Assembly: GCA_003864495.1 (NCBI GenBank)
Contig: ML133437.1
Span: 248,001 to 312,000 of the forward strand
Direction of reading: 5' to 3'
Source of the DNA: Nemopilema nomurai
Taxonomy: Eukaryota > Cnidaria > Scyphozoa > Rhizostomeae > Rhizostomatidae
DNA: 64,000 nucleotides
Part shown: positions 57,353 to 64,000 of the stretch, in pieces
Position numbering within the stretch: position 1 is the first letter of the stretch
How the letters are laid out: each line of letters opens with the position of its first letter
Notes under the pieces: model-generated
Seen by the model: the letters and a program-made list of their open reading frames with translations, nothing else
Database searches by the model: none
What the model was told of the DNA's origin: nothing
Program-made: the position numbers and the translations under genes

Positions 57353-60300
57353 TTATGACTCTGCTCTACTCCTCAGGTAGTAATACGGAAGTGGCGACAG
57401 AACTTTTCCACTAGGAAGGTCCACTGCAACACTCAGATGATCTCCACCACCCATTTCGTAGAGAAGGCCTTCGAAGTAGTACAGTTGACCAGCCTCAAGT
57501 TTGATCTTCTCCGACTTTTGGTCCGTCCGCCTTTGAAAGCAACAGTTCTTGTCATAACACGAAGATTTGCTTATAAACCCATTTTTGAATGCCTTTTCTA
57601 ACATAAACATGTATTTAGTGTTATGACAGATGCACGTATAATGACCTCATCGAAGTGATACAGGTCTTGTATGGCAATCTTAGGCCCTGGAAAAACGCTC
57701 TCGACTTTCATTCGACTCTTCACAAACAAGGCTATTGTCTTGAGTGCATGAATCTCCATGTTACTTCTGTTCTGTCCAATTCTGATAAACATGAAGCTAA
57801 GTAAATTAAGCTAACTAAACGTAAGGCTGTCGCTGCTCTACTTGTGATTATTCTCGAAGGCGAGAAAAAGGCAAAAACGGGGAAGACACGAGCTTGGATG
57901 AAAAGAAGATAAGAAAGAGGGTGTGTTCAAAATATCTTCATAGGTCTCAGTATTGAAGACTCTGGGGATTCCCGTGAAATGATGAGGATGTCCTACGAAC
58001 ATTTTTCGTTTATCCTGTGGCAAAATGATTGCAACTTTCCATTTTCAAATTACTGGAAGCAAAAATCCGAAGATTTCACCGAGCAAAATAAGCACAACTT
58101 TGGTGGGCAAAATTCAGATATTGCATATTGCGCATGCGTTGATTCACAAAAGTCGAGTGGAATGTCGAGAGCCTGCCAAACGCAATCGACAACCTATGAG
58201 ATCACCTGAAACAATTCTGGACTTGTTCAAATTTGTCTCGAGAAGGCTCAACAATACTCGACAAGGTGGCCAAACGTTCTTAACATTTTATTCCACAAAA
58301 TGTCGAGCGTTGTTGAATAAAACGTTAAGAGCACTTTGCCAGGGCTTTAGCATTTACTCCATAGCGACCATTCAGATCTATGTACTTTTGGGCATCGTTA
58401 AAAATCACTATGATTCTTCACAGAACTGTACTTACTACAAAGAGACGAACAACTCCTTAGAGTTCAAATACATTTTACAGGTGATAAGAAGTTCGGTCAC
58501 TCACCTATCATATTGATAACGGCCTACCGCCCCTCTGACATCTATGATTCTCTTTTTGTCTTTTTCGTAAACAGTTGAGCTTAGGAATACTTGGCAAAAA
58601 TCATCACACGCAGCATAAAACGTATACAACCCAGTTTCGGGCGCTGCGAAGTAGCTCCATAGACGAAGTCCGTAATGAGAGCCCATGGAATACGGCGAGT
58701 CGAAATTATCCAGGTATCCGGAGTATGTTGGGTTGCTGGGAAATCGAGTGTCGCTTGTCAAATCTGACATATTTCTGCTAACAGCATTTATGCCAGACCA
58801 AAAGGTTGTATGAACAGGGCCATGTCCTAGAAGAAGAGGAAAGCAACTCAATCAAGAATTGAAATTGAATGTTATTAAAACTATTGATGTTAATTTCTGG
58901 TGCAAAATCTTGTTAAGACCACCAGAGCAAATATTTTGAAGATTAATGCTTTTTCTCGGTCAGAAAGCGGTCGACGTTGTGATAAATTTTACACTTCATG
59001 TAATTCCCAGGCAACTATCAAAGCACGTGTATTGAAGAATTTCAATAAAATAAGGTTTGAGATCCGCATGCCATTTTACCCCTAAACACTTGAGGAGCTT
59101 TCAAATAGAAATGAAATTGCGACAATATCAAGCTGAAATTGGACAGTTGGTACTAGGGTGGTGAAGTCTTGTTCAGCAGTAAAAGCCAGCAAGGTTATGG
59201 CCTTCAGGATTCAAATCGCTTTAATGAGTGTTTATAGAGTTTCTGCATTGCTGGGAATGCGACAGTGTAAATTCGCAATAACATTCGACGCCAATACAGA
59301 AGTGGGATTTGGAAAAAAAGCCAATCTGCAAGAAATTCCCAGCTTCCTAATTTCAGAAAGGAGTTGATTGTCTTTTAAAAAGCTTGGCCGCACGGTTTCA
59401 GATAACCTACTTTTTTAAAGAAAGGGAGTAGAGTCATGACAATTATCAGTGCAAATGACTAATCGTGTGGAACCCGCACTGGATCTAAGAAGGTGAACAA
59501 TTGGCCTGGTTTCTTTGCATCCATGTTTCCTTCGAGAAGCGTTGCTGAGCGAAGCGTAGCAAATTGCAGTGAGATGATTATGGAAAAGGCGACTAAAACT
59601 TGAGTTGCTCTAAGTTTGGTACTTGAGATGCAAAGTTGAGAAAAGCAAAAAAGTTTTCGACTCAAATGAATTCTGTATCCCTCGATAAGAGAGCACAGAA
59701 AACCTCTCACCGATTTTATATAAGTCTAGTCTCAGCCTGTTCAGTTGGCAGCCACCCCAGAAAAGGAGCATTGCATTTTCTTTCGGCCAGCTTCCATATG
59801 TGTGAATGCAGATGTAGTTGAAGTGAATCGAGCCAACTAAAAAAAGGAATAAAGTCATTACCGTAGAACAATGATTCCTTTTTTCAAAAGAAGTCAGACT
59901 GCATAAAGTTGTGTTCTCTAAAGTTTACGGGGAAAGTATAAGTCAGAAGTGATTTGACAAGCTTTTTATGAGGGTACCAGAGATCGCATTTTTAACGATG
60001 ATTTATCTCTAGATTACTTTATGAAAATATAATTCGGTGATAATACCTTTCTACTGTTAGTTTGACAATGTTGTAAACACTAATAAACACAAACATGAAG
60101 CAATTTAAAAGGTTGCATTATGGAGGTCATTGACTGCAAGCGTTACAGGCGCATTGGTTTTCGAAGTACCAATCTTTTATAAGAACTTTGAATTGACTTG
60201 CATTTTTGGATGATTTTATTTAATTTGGAAGAGAATTGTAAATCTTTGGACCAAAAAGATAATAGATTTTATACCATAACTTGTAGTTTTAACCTTTGGA

Positions 60301-63300
60301 ACAGATATAGTATCAATTTTCCGAAAATGATACCTATTCGGGTTACATTGGTGCATTTGGCTCCCATATACATTCCTCTAGTCATGTACTTAGAATGTTT
60401 TGCTTCATTTCTTGGCGTCTGCCTACTTTGGTTCCAATAAGCAAATACACAATTCAGTTGAAATAAAGGCCAAGTCAGATACGTACAATGCGTTCTGGTG
60501 AATCTGTTCATCGACTGCATTTTGGGACATTTGGAACTTATTTGCAAAGGAGCCGATGTTCGTATGCTTCCACTTGGACAAATGGGTTTGCCGCTGCATT
60601 TGTGAACAATGCTTCCATGGTCAGGGTCAAAGATGAACTCTGCTTCGGGTAGGTCACATTTCTCGCTGCCACCACGCCATACCAACGCAGTACTGTCATT
60701 TGGAGAGCAACCACCCGCTTTTGGCAAGATGCAGTATTTCTTGTCAAAACTACGAATCGGACTTGCTGGAATTCAGAAAGTATTACAAGGTTATTTATTC
60801 AAGACCATTGCCAAGAACATGGAAGCACATTAGATCTAAGGCGCTACTCAGACATTGAATCCTTTAAACGGTGTGCCTAGCAATTGCTGGATGCCAAAGT
60901 AAGGAGATGTTGAGCAACAAAAAAGAACTGGTCAAGGTCAAATAATTTAATTCCACGTTTCATCTGGAATAGATGTGGACATACAAGTGCATAATTTTTC
61001 AATTTCTTATCCTATGCCGCGAAACCTGCCGGGCTAATAAAAATTTCACTTTGCTGATTAAAATGACAATGCTGGATATGCTTGCGTCTTGAGATTCATC
61101 TAAAGGAAAATTTGTGTAAAGAGACTGGAAAATTTGAAACGGTTTGCTTTCATAATAAATAGATTTCAAAATGCCAAAGTTGCATGTTACATTTATCTAT
61201 TGAGTCTTGTTATGTTCGTTAATGCCCTTCTAATAGCAGTGTGTTTGTCTGTCAGCGTGTATTAAGATATTGTCGCATAAATTAGCTTCCGTTTGCAGTA
61301 CGAGTGTGCACTCTAAAGTTGGTCTTTCTATTGGGTCCTAGGAGATAGCATCAAGTCTCCCCAGTGTACTGACTACTTCTTATTTCTTTGTCTTCCTGAT
61401 AAAATTTAATCACAAGGAGACGTATTTAACCTCAGACACACTGCATTCTAGCACTGGCTTCAATGCCTCATAAATGACACTAAATTCATTACTCACCCAT
61501 GCATTTTCCAGTACAATTTCTGACCTCTCTCGTGAGCTGCGTCGGGTCGCAAATGGCTCCTCCACATCTTGGTTTTGGCGCATTACACGACCTTTGCCTC
61601 TCCTGTGTCCCCTGTTTGCAGTACGAGGTGCACTGCGTCCAGCTGCTCCATGTTGCGAGGCCCCCATCAACTAAGGAGGAGCAAACGCAATATAATTCTA
61701 TACTGGACAAGGACTTGTTTATGCAACGGATAGCAAGTCTCCGCTCTTAATGCCCATGTGTGATTCATAATAATTAACACGGGCTACCTGAAAGTGAAGT
61801 AGAGCACTAGTTTCTTTTTCACACGAAATATCACACTGGATTCTCAAATTCAATCACCAAATCGTATGAATAATCAAGAACGAATAATTCTTTATGCAAA
61901 CCTGGCATTCGATCCGGATTGCAATCATCCTCGTTAACCCAATACCAGATTACTCCGGGATTCTCCATAGACCAGTATATCCACGGTGCGGGTCTATACG
62001 AGATTGCTTTGGATATGATTGTCCCCCACCAAGAATTGGATGAAGAGTGTGCTGTTGTTAGCAAGCCATGACCATTGCTTAGCCACGGCACTCGGTCCAT
62101 GACATAGCCATTCCATTTGTCAAACTTCTTCAGCATCGTAACGTCAACTTGCTTGTTTGTCTTTCCCAAAAACCTGAGCAAAAGCATCACCGTCTTAAAC
62201 ATTCCATTGATTTTGCAGTCAAGGAATTAGCTAGGTTGCTATCTGGAATACTTGTGCAATGTTCTAGCGTACTGGATGTAAGCAATCAAGGCGAAAGATG
62301 AAGAAGGAACGGCTCTTTAACTAAGCTTCAATTTCAAAATTGTATACAAGGGGATAGTTTTGTATCGTTCTAAAGGACATAGTCTATGGAGCGATAGGCA
62401 ACTCTATTTGCTCCATAAATCCTCTTTAACCTGCTGTTCGCATTCCGTGCACGTGGCTCCTACAACGCCACGCCTTGCATATCGTGCTGGACTGGCACTC
62501 TTTATGAACGACACAGCAAGAGAAGGGTAATAAATGAATTGTTGCTGCCTTTTCGTGTACGTTATCAAAACGATTCGCTGCCAGCTATCAAGAAATTCGG
62601 GTTTTCACACGAGCTTGGAACATGACAGGTACTGAAAAACTGATAAGAGACATACGTGTACTCTCTAGGGGCTGCCCAGATGCCACCCCAACGATTCGGT
62701 TGGTTTGCCTCAAGTTTGTACTTGAATGTAACATTGTTTGTTATGTTCTTGATGCTGTCTGCGATGTGCAGAACAGAGTAATCGCTGTAGATTGAAGGAA
62801 CGTCTTCGTTGCGGGACAGCACCTAGGACCAACCAAGTTGTGAAATTGAAAAAAAACTGAATCAATATAGAATCTAAATAGTAGCGACCATTTTATTAAC
62901 ATAGTGCGTCGATTCGCATTCATCTAAGAAGCGTTTAACTTTTTATTAGTGGAATGTCTATTGCGTCCTACAGTATCTCTTGTATTCTATAAACATTATA
63001 AAATTTTTTAATTGATAGTATTAGCTGAACTTCATGCTAGTATTTTCTCTCTGCCAGTGTAGAAAAGACATTCACCAGATGATATCTGATGTGTCATTTG
63101 CTAACACAATGCAGTATTCTTCATCTTCCGTTCTGAAGATTTACCCCCGGCTACTCTATGTTGCCCTGCAAACCCCTCTCTAAACTCTGTCCTATCCGAA
63201 TCTGGGGTCGTGTATCAAAAAGCCTCATTCTTGTATCAGGCCTGAGGCTCTTCTTTAAAGTATAGGATACATCTGCCACAGGCAAAACTAACCCGAGAAA

Positions 63301-63498
63301 TTTGTAATACTAACCTGAGATATGGTCCAGTTGTTTTTTGCACTGGTTACCAGAAGCGTCCATGCACCAGGGTCTGATTCCATGTCACAGTGAACGTTCC
63401 GGATATTAGCCCCGTCTGCCTTAATGGTGTAAATGCCAGTCTTGTAAACTCCTCCGTTCCTTTCACCATGTATTTTTATTTGATTGCACGATCCATGG
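57353..63498 (-). CDS. Secreted fibrinogen-like / TSP1 / PA14 mosaic protein, 3' eight exons (566 aa seen)
   Basis: Exons in coding order: 63315-63498, 62656-62822, 61902-62173, 61497-61670, 60487-60765, 59711-59836, 58505-58826 and 57353-57530; every junction is GT-AG and in phase. Exons 1-3: fibrinogen-like domain (GVYKTGIYTIKADG, CDMESDPGAWTLLVTSAKNN, WGGIWAAPREYT, WWGTIISK, PGVIWYWVN). Exon 4: thrombospondin type 1 repeat (ATWSSWTQCTSYCKQGTQER). Exons 5-6: Cys-rich module with two similar halves (YCILPKAGG...LVWRGG and ICIHTYGSW...LFWGGC), perhaps beta-trefoil-like. Exons 7-8: PA14 domain (HTTFWSGI, TRFPSNPTYSGYLDNFDSP, YGLRLWSYFAAPETGLYTFY, GRYQYDR, LEAGQLYYFEG, GGGDHLSVAVDLPSG), stop at 57353. 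Likely extracellular and sugar- or matrix-binding; the signal peptide and 5' exons lie beyond 64000. No known gene name. Confidence 0.85.
60055..60300 (+). repeat. Interspersed repeat, copy 2
   Basis: Similar to 29930-30185, same orientation on the + strand, in the intron between exons 5 and 6 of the fibrinogen-like/PA14 gene. Shared segments include GTTAGTTTGACAAT and ACATGAAGCAATTTAA. Confidence 0.6.
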
Positions 63499-64000
63499 CT
63501 ACAAAACGGAAATGGTAAAATATCAGTAAATTGAACATATAAGCAAATATGGTTGTTTACAGTAGCCTGAAGAAAAATAAATTTATATGCGTCTGTTGCA
63601 TGTCAATACTTCCCACGAATCAATGTTTCCTGGTGGTCTTTTCCACCCTTAAAAGAATAAAAATAGCATATACTATCTCAGCTCTGGCAATGCCATTTGC
63701 ATTTCCTACCAAAAAGAACTTGTCTTTTAAACCCTACAGAGATTTTGAGATACAGATTTTGACACATTAACAAGGAGGATTATTGCCCCGACCAGACTAT
63801 TATTCCTTCTTGCAAGATCTTATATTGTTATAAAACTCTGACATTTCCCATCAACAGAAAAACGTTGCATGTGATGACTTTGATATGACTGCCTTAAATT
63901 CGATTGTTTTGCAGCAAGTAGGCTGCATTGAAAAAATTTACACAAGATGTCTCGAGAAGATTATTATTGTATCTAATGGTTGTTACCTTGACCCTTCGCG
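63499..64000. other. Probable 5' intron of the fibrinogen-like/PA14 gene
   Basis: No exon recognised. The first visible exon begins inside a codon after an acceptor (TTTTGTAG), so sequence up to the window edge should be intron. Confidence 0.5.

Noticed and set aside
57598..57792. Exon-like ORF with AG and GT edges between the two PA14 exons
   Set aside because: Including it would leave a 38-50 bp intron or a stop. Skipping it joins GRYQYDR directly to RTDQKSEKIKLEAG, which matches the PA14 fold.
59459..59710. 83-codon - strand ORF ending DPVRVPHD
   Set aside because: Its phase does not fit between neighbouring exons, whereas 59711-59836 joins both neighbours in frame.

Overview
This looks like nuclear DNA of an animal, most likely a cnidarian of the anthozoan (coral or anemone) type. 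Genes are split into small exons with GT-AG introns, the DNA is AT-rich, proteins match animal families (malectin, PEX11 gamma, ACOX3, caspase, SAMD15, D-aspartate oxidase), and the right end carries a secreted fibrinogen-like/TSP1/PA14 mosaic of a kind I associate with anthozoans. The organism call is inference; no rRNA, tRNA or mitochondrial sequence was seen.

Layout. 1-1.2 kb: last three exons of a peroxisomal acyl-CoA oxidase 3-like gene (+), ending in SKL. 2.3-4.1 kb: complete three-exon SAMD15-like gene (-). 5.4-8.9 kb: complete four-exon malectin gene (+) with one GC-AG intron. 9.09-13.83 kb: 4.7-kb array of a 27-bp minisatellite. 17.0-19.6 kb: complete three-exon PEX11G gene (+). 20.1-22.3 kb: complete three-exon caspase gene (-), convergent with PEX11G. 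23.8-44.4 kb: two head-to-head D-aspartate oxidase (DDO) genes. Exons 4-10 lie in two near-identical inverted arms of about 4.7-5 kb, while exons 1 and 3 are clearly diverged. The 11.6-kb spacer is full of transposons: a foldback element with a deleted Ty3/gypsy element nested in it, a hAT-type element with an 8-bp target duplication, a Harbinger-type MITE and others. 46.4-54.7 kb: satellite of about 177-bp monomers with higher-order structure. 55.66-57.16 kb: foldback element whose inverted ends are arrays of a 30-bp repeat around a short ORF. 57.35-63.5 kb: eight 3' exons of the secreted mosaic gene (-), its 5' end lying outside the window.

Theme. Four of the seven gene models are peroxisomal (ACOX3, PEX11G, two DDO copies), and ACOX3 and both DDO copies end in the import signal SKL. 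DDO copy A reads intact through ten exons (352 aa). Copy B has a one-base deletion at the exon 6 splice donor and a Harbinger-type insertion 20 bp past exon 1, so it may be decaying or spliced differently. All three tandem arrays have periods divisible by three, which makes long ORFs that should not be taken as genes.

Exon models were built by hand from splice signals, reading phase and remembered family sequences. No alignment, RNA or database search was run.
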